Below, one piece after another: positions 8,931 to 17,512 of a stretch of DNA of 40,744 nucleotides. The stretch is taken from the NCBI GenBank assembly GCA_017302295.1, contig JAFLDS010000018.1, forward strand, positions 29,120 to 69,863, read 5' to 3'. Made by a program: the position numbers and the translations under genes. Under the pieces are notes generated by a model. The model saw only the letters and a list, made by a program, of their open reading frames with translations. It did no database searches and was not told where the DNA came from. Position 1 is the first letter of the stretch; each line of letters begins with the position of its first letter. The stretch comes from Thauera sp. Its GTDB lineage: Bacteria > Pseudomonadota > Gammaproteobacteria > Burkholderiales > Rhodocyclaceae.

Positions 8931-9344
8931 ATGAGCAATCCCGTCCCCGCGCCACTGCAGGCCGGCCGACCTTCCGAGAACATGGTCACCGTCACCCACC
9001 TGATCTACGCGCTGCACGCCTTCGCCGTGTTCAGTGGCGTCGTCGGTTCGGCGACCATCATCGGCAGCTTCGTTGCCAGCGTGCCATCCATCGCCGCCAT
9101 TGTCCTGAACTACTGGAACCAGTCGGCGGTGCGCGGCACCTGGCTGGAAAGCCACTTCCGCTGGCAGATCCGCACCTTCTGGTTCGCGGTGCTGTGGATC
9201 GCGGTGGCGGTGCTGATGTTGCTCACCATCATCGGTATTCCGTTCGCGCTCATCCTCACCGCCCTGGCGGGGCTGTGGGTGCTGTATCGAGTGGTGCGTG
9301 GCTGGCTGGCGCTGATGAACCGGCGCTCGCTGCCGATGGACTGA
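8931..9344 (+). CDS. Small integral membrane protein, DUF4870-like
   Basis: Encodes 137 aa. The start at 8931 has AAAGGA seven nt upstream. Three hydrophobic segments are visible (about residues 22-58, 80-105 and 105-120), with an amphipathic stretch containing NYWNQSAVRGTWLESHFRWQIRTFW between the first and second. This pattern resembles DUF4870-type proteins, which have no established function. It is convergent with dacB, only 21 bp from its stop, and probably has its own promoter since REP-like elements separate it from ubiD. Confidence 0.65.
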   Translation: MSNPVPAPLQAGRPSENMVTVTHLIYALHAFAVFSGVVGSATIIGSFVASVPSIAAIVLNYWNQSAVRGTWLESHFRWQIRTFWFAVLWIAVAVLMLLTIIGIPFALILTALAGLWVLYRVVRGWLALMNRRSLPMD

Positions 9345-9365
9345 GCGCCGCCGCGTATCGCGGCC

Positions 9366-10805
9366 TCAGCTGCCTCCCGCCCACACCCATTCGAGCAGCG
9401 CATCCTGCGCAGCGGCGCTGTGCGCCGCGCCGGGGTGGTTCACCATCATGACGACGATGTGGCGTTGGCCCCTGCGGTCGAGCAGGTAGCCGGCGATCGC
9501 GCGCACCCCGTTCAGCGTGCCGGTCTTGATGTGCGCCTGGCCGCTGGCCGGGCTCGCGGCCAGGCGTTTGCGCGCCGTGCCGTCGACGCCGGCCACAGGC
9601 AGCGCAGCGATGTACTCCGGCATCCAGGGGCGGCGCCACGCGACCTGCAGCATCTGTCCGAGACTGGCGGCGCTGATGCGCTCGATGCGCGACAGCCCCG
9701 CGCCGTTCTCGATTATCAGGCCCTGAGTGTCGACGCCGGCCGCCGCAAGCTGCTCGGCGGCGACACGGGCGCCGCCCGCTACATTGTCCGTGGCGTCGGC
9801 CGCGGCGCTGATCGTGCCCAGGGTGGCGAGCAACTGGCGCGCGATCACGTTGCTCGACCACTTGTTCATGTCGCGCACGACATCGGCCAGCGGTGGCGAA
9901 TCCTCGCTGACGCGAAGCTGGGCCGTCGGCGGCGTCATGCCCGCGCGCACCGTCCCTTTCAGCGTGCCGCCAAGTTCGCGCCACAGTCCCGCCACCAGGG
10001 CCGCGCCGTAATCCGCTGGCGGCAGCGGCGCCGCGCTCCAGGTGCGCGCACCGCAGCTCGCCGGCAGGCTGCCGCTCAGCACGAGCCGCCGGCCGGGCTC
10101 CATGCGCGCCTCGAGATCGCGGTACCACACGGTGCATGGGGCATCCGACGTGAGCAGTCGATTGTCGACGACGACGCCCTGCAGGGGCGGCTCGGCGGCG
10201 ACCGTCACGGCTTCATTCGCGCGCTCGGCGGGCGTGAGGGCGAGCTGCAGGGTGTTCCAGTTGAGCAGCAGGCCGTCGGCGCCGCTGTTGTAGGGGCGCA
10301 ATCCGCGGCCGTCGAAAGCGTCCGGATCATGGGGCGGCAGCTTCAACGCCGAACTGTCGAGCACGATGTCGCCCTGGATCGTGTCGATGCCGAGCGCGCG
10401 CACGCGGCGCAGCATCTTCCACAGGCGGTCATAGCCCAGCACCGGGTCGGCGCCGCCCACCAGATAAAGGCTGCCGGTGAGCGCGCCCCCTTGCAGGCGG
10501 CCTTCGCTGGCGATGCGCGTGGTCCAGGTGTGGGCGGGGCCGAGGCGCTCGAGCGCGGCGAAGGCGGTGACCAGCTTCATGACCGAGGCCGGATTCATCG
10601 CTTGTGCTGCGTTTGCCTTCAGCACCGCTTGTGCGCCATCAACCGGCTGCACCCAGACGGACACCGCCTCGGCAGGGATCTGAGCCTGGTCGAGCGCAAG
10701 GCGAAAGGAGGGTGGCAGCGCTTCGGCCCAGGCCAGCAGGGCATTTCCGGCGAGCAGGGCGGCGGCGAGGTGGCGGATCAAGCGGTTGAGGATCGAACCC
10801 GGCAT
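9366..10805 (-). CDS. dacB: D-alanyl-D-alanine carboxypeptidase/endopeptidase PBP4 (DacB)
   Basis: Encodes 479 aa. A cleavable signal peptide (about residues 1-27, ending LLAWA-EA) exports it to the periplasm. The three penicillin-binding motifs are present: SVMK (S74, K77), SSN in KWSSNVIARQ (about 318) and KTG in HIKTGTLNG (about 427). A large insertion between the first two motifs is typical of PBP4/class C low-molecular-mass PBPs of peptidase family S13. It trims D-Ala from stem peptides and cleaves cross-links. It is divergent from the gene at 10989 and convergent with the membrane protein at 8931. Confidence 0.92.
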   Translation of the reverse strand: MPGSILNRLIRHLAAALLAGNALLAWAEALPPSFRLALDQAQIPAEAVSVWVQPVDGAQAVLKANAAQAMNPASVMKLVTAFAALERLGPAHTWTTRIASEGRLQGGALTGSLYLVGGADPVLGYDRLWKMLRRVRALGIDTIQGDIVLDSSALKLPPHDPDAFDGRGLRPYNSGADGLLLNWNTLQLALTPAERANEAVTVAAEPPLQGVVVDNRLLTSDAPCTVWYRDLEARMEPGRRLVLSGSLPASCGARTWSAAPLPPADYGAALVAGLWRELGGTLKGTVRAGMTPPTAQLRVSEDSPPLADVVRDMNKWSSNVIARQLLATLGTISAAADATDNVAGGARVAAEQLAAAGVDTQGLIIENGAGLSRIERISAASLGQMLQVAWRRPWMPEYIAALPVAGVDGTARKRLAASPASGQAHIKTGTLNGVRAIAGYLLDRRGQRHIVVMMVNHPGAAHSAAAQDALLEWVWAGGS

Positions 10806-10893
10806 GTCGATTAGAGGGTGGAAGATGGAAGGAGACGCGGAGAATGCGTCACACGGCGGATGCTGCGCCGCCGCATCGGCGGCATGCTGGGGA

Positions 10894-10903
10894 GTAATAT
10901 TAC
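10894..10903. repeat. Palindrome GTAATATTAC in divergent region
   Basis: This perfect 10-bp A+T-rich palindrome stands out in the GC-rich intergenic region between dacB (minus) and the gene at 10989 (plus). A GCCGCC-GCATC-GGCGGC-like hairpin lies just upstream (about 10867-10883). It could be a regulator site; the function is not known. Confidence 0.3.
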
Positions 10904-10988
10904 GTCTTTGGACGCATCAGCCGGAAAGCGCGCAGCAGCGGGCAGGACGCCGCCGCGCCCTGCAGGCCGGTCGGGAGAAGCAGGCACC

Positions 10989-11333
10989 ATGAGTGGATTT
11001 GGGCACTACGATCGGACCGCGCGCGAAGTCGAGCATGAAATGATCAAGCGCGGCATCGCGCTGGGCCTGGACTGGAGCGACGCGGCTCACCTGCGCGCGC
11101 TGGCGCGGGAGGCCTTGTCGTGCACGCCGGAGTGTCGCATCGGCCTGCTGCGCCATCCGGACTACGCGCAGCGGGGCAAGGGCGAACTGTTCGCCCTGTC
11201 CGAACTGATGCTGAACACCATGCGGCAAAGCGCGCAGATCGGGGTGCACACCAGTGGCGGCGCCGTCTGGAAAGCCTTCGGGCGCGCGCTGTACGAAGAG
11301 TCGCAACAGCGGGGCGACAGCGCCGGCGCGTGA
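10989..11333 (+). CDS. Hypothetical protein, 114 aa
   Basis: I do not recognise this protein. The ATG at 10989 has a purine-rich GGGAGAAG region upstream. It looks soluble and helical, with no signal peptide or transmembrane segment. It contains two Cys (in ALSCTPECRIGLL) and ends in a polar tail. Codon use matches the neighbouring core genes, with G/C strongly preferred at third positions, which supports it being real. It is convergent with lysA (43 bp between stops). Confidence 0.6.
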   Translation: MSGFGHYDRTAREVEHEMIKRGIALGLDWSDAAHLRALAREALSCTPECRIGLLRHPDYAQRGKGELFALSELMLNTMRQSAQIGVHTSGGAVWKAFGRALYEESQQRGDSAGA

Positions 11334-11376
11334 AGCGCACGCTGCCGCCGGCCCCGCAGCGGTCGGCGCTTGCTCC

Positions 11377-12639
11377 TCAGGCGAGGGGCGTTTCCAGCGC
11401 GTAGAGGCTATCGACCGTTTCGCGCTGGCGCACGAGGTGAACCCGGTCGCCGTCGACGATGATCTCGGCGGCGCGACCGCGGGTATTGTAGTTCGAGCTC
11501 ATGGTCATGCCGTAGGCGCCGGCCGACAGGATGGCGAGCAGGTCGCCCTCCGCCACGGCCAGGTCGCGGTCGTGGGCGAGGAAGTCGCCGCTCTCGCAGA
11601 TCGGCCCGACGATCTCGTAACGTGTCGGCGGCAGCTGCCGTTGCTGCACGGCGACGACCTCGTGGTAGGCGTCGTAAAGCGCAGGGCGCGCGAGGTCGTT
11701 CATGGCGGCGTCGACGATGGCGAAGTTCTTTTCCGTGCCCGGCTTCAGGTATTCGATTCGCGTCAGCAGCAAGCCGGCATTGCCGACCAGCGAACGGCCC
11801 GGCTCGAAGCACAGCTCCTCCCTGCGACCCTCGAAAACCGCCAGCAGCGGGGCCAGATAGGCGGCCACTGCCGGAGGCGTCTCGTCGCGGTAGCGAATGC
11901 CCAGGCCGCCACCCAGGTCGATGTGATCGAGCGCGATGCCTTCGGCGGCGAGCTGGTCGACGAGGCCCAGCACCTTCTGTGCGGCCTCGGTCATCGGCGC
12001 CGGATCGAGCAGTTGCGAGCCGATGTGGCAGGCGACGCCGCTGATGCGCAGGTTGGGCAACCGCGCGGCGCGGCGGTAGAGAGCAAGCGCGTCATCGAAG
12101 GCGACGCCGAACTTGTTGCTCTTCAGCCCGGTCGAGATGTACGGGTGGGTCTTGGGGTCAACGTCCGGATTCACCCGCAGCGCGATCGGCGCCTTGCGGC
12201 CGAGTTCGCCCGCCACCGCGTCGAGTCGCTCGAGCTCGGCCGCAGACTCCACGTTGAAGCAGCGGATGCCGGCTTCGAGCGCCTGTCGCATCTCGGCACG
12301 GCTCTTCCCCACGCCGGAAAACACCACTTTGCCCGCGTCCCCTCCCGCGGCCAGGACGCGGGCGAGCTCGCCGCCCGAGACGATGTCGAAGCCTGCGCCC
12401 AGGCCGGCGAAGACCGACAGCACGCCGAGGTTGGAGTTGGCCTTCACCGCATAGCAGACGAGCGCCCGGCGGCCGGCGAGCGCCTGGCGATAGGCATCGA
12501 ACGAGGCCGTCAGGGCGGCGCGGGAATAGACGTAGCTCGGGGTGCCGAAGCGGGTCGCGATGTCGTCGAGGGCGACGCCCTCCAGATGCAGCGCACCGCC
12601 TTCGGTTTTCAGGGTAGGGGTGGGATAGCGTTCGGTCAT
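11377..12639 (-). CDS. lysA: Diaminopimelate decarboxylase LysA
   Basis: Encodes 420 aa. LysA is the PLP enzyme that converts meso-diaminopimelate to lysine. The PLP lysine is K66 in CYAVKANSN, followed by GFDIVSGGEL. HIGSQL, the glycine-rich DLGGGLGIRY phosphate-binding loop and the CESGDFLA motif with the active-site Cys near the C-terminus are all present. The start overlaps the stop of lptM by 4 bp on the minus strand, so the two genes form one unit, the usual lptM-lysA order in proteobacteria. Confidence 0.95.
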   Translation of the reverse strand: MTERYPTPTLKTEGGALHLEGVALDDIATRFGTPSYVYSRAALTASFDAYRQALAGRRALVCYAVKANSNLGVLSVFAGLGAGFDIVSGGELARVLAAGGDAGKVVFSGVGKSRAEMRQALEAGIRCFNVESAAELERLDAVAGELGRKAPIALRVNPDVDPKTHPYISTGLKSNKFGVAFDDALALYRRAARLPNLRISGVACHIGSQLLDPAPMTEAAQKVLGLVDQLAAEGIALDHIDLGGGLGIRYRDETPPAVAAYLAPLLAVFEGRREELCFEPGRSLVGNAGLLLTRIEYLKPGTEKNFAIVDAAMNDLARPALYDAYHEVVAVQQRQLPPTRYEIVGPICESGDFLAHDRDLAVAEGDLLAILSAGAYGMTMSSNYNTRGRAAEIIVDGDRVHLVRQRETVDSLYALETPLA

Positions 12640-12830
12640 CGGGGTTTGAGCGCGGGTGGCAAGCCTTCGTCCGGCGTGGTGAAGGGTTTGTTATGATCGG
12701 CGCCCGTCTGCGCCTGTGGCGAGCCGGCCTTTTTCTGCGCATCCGGCGCCGGCAGGTAGAGCGGCCCCTTGATGCCGCAGGCGGACAGCAGCGCGCAGCC
12801 GAGAAGGATCACGAAGGACTTTGCTTGCAT
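12636..12830 (-). CDS. lptM: LptM-like (YifL) lipoprotein
   Basis: Encodes 64 aa. A short signal sequence ends in a lipobox (LLSAC, lipidated C18), and the mature protein begins CGIKGPLYLP, the hallmark of LptM/YifL-type lipoproteins. LptM assists maturation of the LptD/E translocon in E. coli; for this longer, Pro-rich protein the role is inferred by family. The 4-bp overlap with lysA and the divergent cyaY match the conserved cyaY-lptM-lysA neighbourhood of gammaproteobacteria and betaproteobacteria. Confidence 0.85.
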   Translation of the reverse strand: MQAKSFVILLGCALLSACGIKGPLYLPAPDAQKKAGSPQAQTGADHNKPFTTPDEGLPPALKPR

Positions 12831-12875
12831 CGCCGTTCTTCACGAAAAAGCGGAATGCTAACAGAAGGAGTCAGC

Positions 12876-13202
12876 ATGGAAGAGTCTGCATTCAATGCCC
12901 TGGCCGAGGCCGAGCTCGAGCGCATCGAGGGCGCGCTCGAGGATTGCGGTGCCGACATCGACATCGAGCCCAAGCCGGGCGGTGTGCTGGAGATCGAGTT
13001 CGAGAATGGCAGCAAGATGATCATCAATCGCCATACCGCTGCGCGCGAAATCTGGGTGGCCGCGCGTTCGGGCGGCTTTCACTTCCGGCCAGAGGGCGGG
13101 AAGTGGGTGAACACGCGCGATGGTGCCGACCTGTATGCGATGCTGTCGTCTCTCGTCAGCCTGCAGAGCGGCGAGACGGTGGTGGTCGGGCGCGATGAGT
13201 GA
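12876..13202 (+). CDS. cyaY: Frataxin-like iron-sulfur regulator CyaY
   Basis: Encodes 108 aa, normal for CyaY. The start at 12876 follows a strong AGAAGGAG. The N-terminal helix is acidic (EAELERIEGALED), as required for iron binding, and the core has the frataxin beta-sheet pattern (VLEIEFENGSKMIINRH, EIWVAARSGGFHFR, W in GGKWVNTRDG). CyaY binds iron and modulates IscS-dependent Fe-S cluster assembly in the cytosol. It is divergent from lptM-lysA with only 45 bp between starts, and convergent with the PBP1a gene. Confidence 0.93.
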   Translation: MEESAFNALAEAELERIEGALEDCGADIDIEPKPGGVLEIEFENGSKMIINRHTAAREIWVAARSGGFHFRPEGGKWVNTRDGADLYAMLSSLVSLQSGETVVVGRDE

Positions 13203-13209
13203 GCATTAC

Positions 13210-13241
13210 GCACCGGCCGGGGCACTGCGCCCGGCCGGTGC
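13210..13241. terminator. Bidirectional hairpin between cyaY and mrcA
   Basis: A 12-bp perfect stem (GCACCGGCCGGG, 13210-13221; inverted at 13230-13241) with an 8-nt loop sits between the two convergent stops. There is no clear T-run, so termination by this element alone is inferred. Confidence 0.55.
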
Positions 13242-13250
13242 GGCCGTTGG

Positions 13251-15662
13251 CTAGTGGCGCCCGGTCGGCACCGGCACGCGATCCACCACCGGGGCGGGCG
13301 GGTGAGCGCCCGGGGTGATGCCGGCCGGGCCCTCGCCCGGCACCGGAGGAATGGCCTCCTCGGGCGCTTCGGTTGCCGGCGACTGGTCCGAGAACAGCTC
13401 CTGCAGCCAGCTCGGCACCGGGGGCGGTGCAGGCGGCTTGTTCTCCGCATAGATGTAGTCCTGCCGGCTGCCATCGCCCGCGGTGACGGCGATCAGCCCC
13501 GGCGGCTGTGCGCGCTCGCGCGTCGGCGCGCCCTGCAGCGCCGTCCGCATATAGTCGATCCAGATCGGCAGGGCGGCCGCACCGCCGGTTTCGCCGCGTC
13601 CGAGGTTTTTCGGCTGGCTGTACCCCATCCAGGTCACCGCAACGACATCGCCGCCATAGCCGCAGAACCAGGCGTCGAGATAGTCGTTGGTGGTGCCCGT
13701 CTTGCCGGCCAGATCCTCGCGGTTCAGGCTGCGCGCGCGCGTTGCGGTGCCGTGGCGGACCACGTCCTGCATCATCGAGTCGAGCAGCCAGGCATTGCGT
13801 TCGTCGATCACCCGCGGCGCGCTCTCCCCGGCCACGGGCGGGTCGGTGCGGGCGATGACGCGGCCGTTGCCGTCCTGGATTTCCTTGATCACATAGGGCT
13901 CGATGCGATAGCCGCCGTTGGCGAATACCGCGTAGCCGGCGGCCATCTCCCATGGCGTCACCGAACCGGCGCCGAGCGCCATGGTGAGGTAGGGCGGATG
14001 CTTTGCCGGATCGAAGCCGAAGCGGGCGATGTAGTCCTGCGCGTAATCGGGCGTGATCGACTGCAGCAGGCGGATCGAGACCATGTTCTTCGAGCGTGCG
14101 AGCGCGCTGCGCAGCGTCATCGGGCCGCTGTACTTGCCGTCGTAGTTTTTCGGTTCCCAGGCCTGGCCGCCGGTGGTGCCGGCGGGGAAGGAGATCGGCT
14201 CGTCGTTGAGTACGCTGCCCGGACCGAATCCGCGCTCGAGGGAGGCGGAATAGATGAAGGGCTTGAAGCTGGAGCCCGGCTGGCGCTGTGCCTGGGTGAC
14301 GTGGTTGAACTTGTTGCGGTTGTAGTCGAAGCCGCCGATCAGCGCCCGCACCGCGCCGGTCTGCGAATCGATCGACACGAGGGCGCCCTGCGCTTCGGGC
14401 AGCTGCGCGATCTCCCAGCTCTTGCCGCCGCTCGCCGCGCGCAGGCGGATCACCGCGCCGCGCCGGATGCGACGTGTCTGCGGGGCCTTTTCAGCCAGCA
14501 TGGGAGCGGCGAAGCGCAGTCCGTTGCCGCTGATCACGATGCGCTTGCCGTGGCGATAGACGGTGACCTGGCGTGGCGAGGACTCGAGCACCAGGGCGGC
14601 CAGCAGATCGTCGTAATCACTCACCTCGCCAAGCAGTTCGTCGAGCTGCTCGTCGTCCAGCTTGCCAGCGGGCAGGTCGATGAAGCTCTCCGGGCCGCGG
14701 TAACCGTGGCGGCGGTCATAGTCCATCACGCCTTCGCGCAGTGCGGCATAAGCCGCCTCCTGGTCGCGGCGGGTGATGGTGGTGACCACGCGCACGCCCA
14801 GTTCATATGCCTTGTCGCCGAACTTCTCGATGGCGATCTGGCGCGCCATTTCCGCCACGTAGTCACCGTGCAGGATCGGCTCGCCGCCATTCTCGCCATT
14901 GCCCGCGCGGCGGTCGGTCGGGGCCTGCGCGACTGCGTCGCGGTACGCGGCCTCGTCGATGAACCCCGCCTCGACCATGCGTCGCAGCACATAGCGTTGG
15001 CGTATCGTCGCGCGGGCCGGATTGACGATGGGATTGAACGCCGACGGGGCCTTCGGCAAGCCTGCCAGCATCGCGGCCTCCGGAAGGGTGATTTCTGCGA
15101 GCGGCTTGCCGAAGTAGGTCTTCGCCGCGACGGCGAAGCCATAGGAGCGCTGGCCGAGATAGATCTGGTTGATGTAGAGCTCGAGGATCTGGTCCTTTGA
15201 CAGGCTGCGCTCGATCTTCAGCGCCAGCAGGATCTCGTAGAGCTTGCGGTTGAAGGTCTTCTCGCGCGTCAGGAAGAAGTTTCGCGCCACCTGCATGGTG
15301 ATCGTCGAGGCGCCCTGGCCGCGGCCACCCGAGGACAGGTTGGCGAGCGCGGCGCGTGCGATGCCCAGCGGGTCGATGCCCGGGTGTTCGTAGAAGCGCT
15401 CGTCCTCCGCGGCAAGAATCGCCTGCTTCAGCACCGGCGGAACGTCGGCGATGCGCACCACGCTGCGCCGTTCCTCGCCGAATTCGCCGAGCAGATAGCC
15501 GTCTGCGGAGTAGACCCGCAGCGGGACGCGCGGGCGATAATCCGTCAGCGTTTCGAGCGACGGGAGGTTGGGCCAGGCGAACAGCGAAATCGCGGTAAGC
15601 GAGGCCAGGCCGAGTATCGTCAGCGCGAGGACGGCCACGATCGGATAGAGGATCCAGCGCAT
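13251..15662 (-). CDS. mrcA: Penicillin-binding protein 1A (bifunctional transglycosylase/transpeptidase)
   Basis: Encodes 803 aa with one N-terminal membrane anchor (about residues 5-30). The GT51 glycosyltransferase domain carries the catalytic Glu in EDERFYEHPGID (E86) and the RGQGASTITMQVARN and RKLYEILLALKIE motifs. The transpeptidase domain has SSFK (about residue 464), SKN (about 520) and KTGTTND (about 654). The tail is Pro-rich. The enzyme polymerises and cross-links peptidoglycan at the inner membrane. It is divergent from pilM, the conserved arrangement in many proteobacteria (also called ponA). Confidence 0.95.
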   Translation of the reverse strand: MRWILYPIVAVLALTILGLASLTAISLFAWPNLPSLETLTDYRPRVPLRVYSADGYLLGEFGEERRSVVRIADVPPVLKQAILAAEDERFYEHPGIDPLGIARAALANLSSGGRGQGASTITMQVARNFFLTREKTFNRKLYEILLALKIERSLSKDQILELYINQIYLGQRSYGFAVAAKTYFGKPLAEITLPEAAMLAGLPKAPSAFNPIVNPARATIRQRYVLRRMVEAGFIDEAAYRDAVAQAPTDRRAGNGENGGEPILHGDYVAEMARQIAIEKFGDKAYELGVRVVTTITRRDQEAAYAALREGVMDYDRRHGYRGPESFIDLPAGKLDDEQLDELLGEVSDYDDLLAALVLESSPRQVTVYRHGKRIVISGNGLRFAAPMLAEKAPQTRRIRRGAVIRLRAASGGKSWEIAQLPEAQGALVSIDSQTGAVRALIGGFDYNRNKFNHVTQAQRQPGSSFKPFIYSASLERGFGPGSVLNDEPISFPAGTTGGQAWEPKNYDGKYSGPMTLRSALARSKNMVSIRLLQSITPDYAQDYIARFGFDPAKHPPYLTMALGAGSVTPWEMAAGYAVFANGGYRIEPYVIKEIQDGNGRVIARTDPPVAGESAPRVIDERNAWLLDSMMQDVVRHGTATRARSLNREDLAGKTGTTNDYLDAWFCGYGGDVVAVTWMGYSQPKNLGRGETGGAAALPIWIDYMRTALQGAPTRERAQPPGLIAVTAGDGSRQDYIYAENKPPAPPPVPSWLQELFSDQSPATEAPEEAIPPVPGEGPAGITPGAHPPAPVVDRVPVPTGRH

Positions 15663-15691
15663 TGGCTGTCCGGTAAAAAAAGCGGGCTCGC

Positions 15692-15697
15692 AGTATA
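15692..15697 (-). promoter_or_regulatory. Candidate -10 box for mrcA
   Basis: Reads TATACT on the minus strand (five of six consensus positions), 30 nt before the mrcA start codon. The -35 at 17 bp spacing is weak, so this is tentative. Confidence 0.35.
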
Positions 15698-15748
15698 AAG
15701 CACCGGCAGGGCGCTGCCGTTACACACCGTTACCGTGACGTGTTGCGC

Positions 15749-15777
15749 TTTACACCCAAACGTGTTGTTGCTAGCAT
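15749..15777 (+). promoter_or_regulatory. Candidate sigma-70 promoter of pilMNOPQ
   Basis: TTTACA (15749-15754) and TAGCAT (15772-15777) are separated by exactly 17 bp, in the A+T-rich divergent region upstream of pilM. The -35 matches five of six positions and the -10 four of six. The leader to the pilM GTG would be about 50 nt. Confidence 0.5.
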
Positions 15778-15833
15778 CAAAAGAAGTTATTTAGATTTTG
15801 AGCGTAACATAAAGAAATGTAAGGATTTTCTTT

Positions 15834-16910
15834 GTGATTGACTTCTCCCTGTTCGGTTCGAAAGCGCATCAGCTTGCCGGACTCGATATTTCATCTTCAT
15901 CGGTGAAGCTCGTCGAGCTGGCCGGCGGGGACAAGGACGGTTACAAAGTCGAGCGCTACGCCATCGAGACCCTGCCGCGCGACGCGGTGGTCGACGGCAA
16001 TGTTGCGAACCTCGATGCCGTCAGCGAGGCCGTGCGCAACGCGCTGCGCCGTTTCGGCGGCGGCGTACGCAACGTCGCCATGGCGCTGCCCGCGTCCTCC
16101 GTGATCACCAAGAAGATCATCCTGCCCGAAGGTTTGCGCGAGCAGGAAATGGAAATTTCGGTCGAGTCGGAGGCGAATCAGTACATCCCGTTCGCGCTCG
16201 ACGAGGTCAATCTCGACTTCCAGGTCATCGGTCCTGCGCCCGGCAGTCCGGGCGACGTCGAGGTGCTGATTGCCGCTTCGCGCAAGGACAAGGTCGAGGA
16301 CAGGGTGGCCGTTGCCCAGGCCGCCGGCCTGAAGGCGACCGTGGTGGATGTCGAGTCGCTGGCCATCGAGTCGGCGCTCGAGCTGGTCAGTCTGCAGTTG
16401 CCCAACGGTGGGCGCGACAAGGTGATCGGCTTGATCGACGTCGGCGCCAGCGTCATGAACGTCACCATGCTGCGCAACCAGAATCAGGTCTATTCGCGCG
16501 AGCAGGCGTTCGGCGGAAATCAGCTCACCCAGGAAATCTCGCGCCAGTACGGCATGAGCATCGATGAGGCCGAGATTGCCAAGCGGGCCGGCACGCTGCC
16601 CGATGCCTACGCACAGGAGCTCATGCGTCCCTTCATGGACAGCCTGGCGCTCGAGGTGTCGCGGGCGCTGCAGTTCTTCTTCACATCGACTCAGTTCAAC
16701 CAGGTCGATCACCTCGTCGTCGCCGGTGGCTGTGCAGTGATGCCCGGGCTGGCGCAGGTGGTCGGTGCCCGGACGCAGATCGATACCGTCATCGCCAACC
16801 CGTTCGCGGGTATGACGCTTTCGTCGAAGGTTCGGCCCAAGAACCTGCTGGCGGATGCACCCTCGTTGATGGTGGCGTGCGGGCTGGCCCTGCGGAGATT
16901 CGACGAATGA
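15834..16910 (+). CDS. pilM: Type IV pilus inner-membrane platform protein PilM
   Basis: Encodes 358 aa and starts with GTG, preceded by AAGGA nine nt upstream. PilM is an actin-like (FtsA/SHS2 fold) cytoplasmic protein. Visible nucleotide-binding segments are GLDISSSSVKLVEL (phosphate 1), VIGLIDVGASVMNVTML (phosphate 2) and VVAGGCAVMPGL (adenosine motif). It recruits the cytoplasmic N-terminus of PilN (INLLP motif) to the pilus motor. It is the first gene of pilMNOPQ; its stop overlaps the pilN start by 4 bp. Confidence 0.96.
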   Translation: MIDFSLFGSKAHQLAGLDISSSSVKLVELAGGDKDGYKVERYAIETLPRDAVVDGNVANLDAVSEAVRNALRRFGGGVRNVAMALPASSVITKKIILPEGLREQEMEISVESEANQYIPFALDEVNLDFQVIGPAPGSPGDVEVLIAASRKDKVEDRVAVAQAAGLKATVVDVESLAIESALELVSLQLPNGGRDKVIGLIDVGASVMNVTMLRNQNQVYSREQAFGGNQLTQEISRQYGMSIDEAEIAKRAGTLPDAYAQELMRPFMDSLALEVSRALQFFFTSTQFNQVDHLVVAGGCAVMPGLAQVVGARTQIDTVIANPFAGMTLSSKVRPKNLLADAPSLMVACGLALRRFDE

Positions 16911-17512
16911 TCCGGATCAACCTTCTCCCGCACCGGGAGGAAAAGCGCAGGTTTCGGCGTCAGCAGTTCTATGTGCTGTCCGCGAGCATGGCGGTGCTGG
17001 GGCTGCTGATCGGTTTGCTCGTGCACACGATCTATGCGGGCTACATCGAGTCGCAGGAAGAGCGCAACGCTTTCCTGAAGGCTGAGATCGTCACGCTCGA
17101 TCAACAGATCGCAGAGATCCGCCGTCTGCGTGAGCAGATCGATGCTTTGCTCGCGCGCAAGCAAGTCATCGAATCGCTGCAGAGCAGTCGCGCGCAGACG
17201 GTGCACCTGTTCAACGAGCTGGCGCAGGCGATGCCCGAGGGCGTCTATCTGAAGTCGGCCAAGCAGAGCGGCCAGCGCATCACGCTGGTGGGCTATGCGC
17301 AGTCCAATGCGCGGGTTTCGCATCTGATGCGCAACGTCGATGCCTCGCCCTTCCTCGAGCAACCGACCCTCGTCGAGGTGAAGGCGGCCAACGTCAGCAA
17401 TCGGCGCGTCAGCGAGTTCACCCTCGCGGTGAATATCGAGAAACCCAAGCAGGCCGAAGAGCCCCCGCCGAAGAAGCCGGCCGCCGCGCCGGGCAAGGGG
17501 GGTGCCAAGTGA
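16907..17512 (+). CDS. pilN: Type IV pilus assembly protein PilN
   Basis: Encodes 201 aa. The short cytoplasmic N-terminus has the conserved INLLPHRE motif that binds PilM, followed by one transmembrane helix (about residues 22-45), a coiled coil (about 48-95) and a periplasmic ferredoxin-like domain. The C-terminus is a low-complexity Lys/Pro/Ala tail. It forms the inner-membrane alignment complex with PilO and PilP. Translationally coupled on both sides by 4-bp overlaps. Confidence 0.95.
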   Translation: MIRINLLPHREEKRRFRRQQFYVLSASMAVLGLLIGLLVHTIYAGYIESQEERNAFLKAEIVTLDQQIAEIRRLREQIDALLARKQVIESLQSSRAQTVHLFNELAQAMPEGVYLKSAKQSGQRITLVGYAQSNARVSHLMRNVDASPFLEQPTLVEVKAANVSNRRVSEFTLAVNIEKPKQAEEPPPKKPAAAPGKGGAK

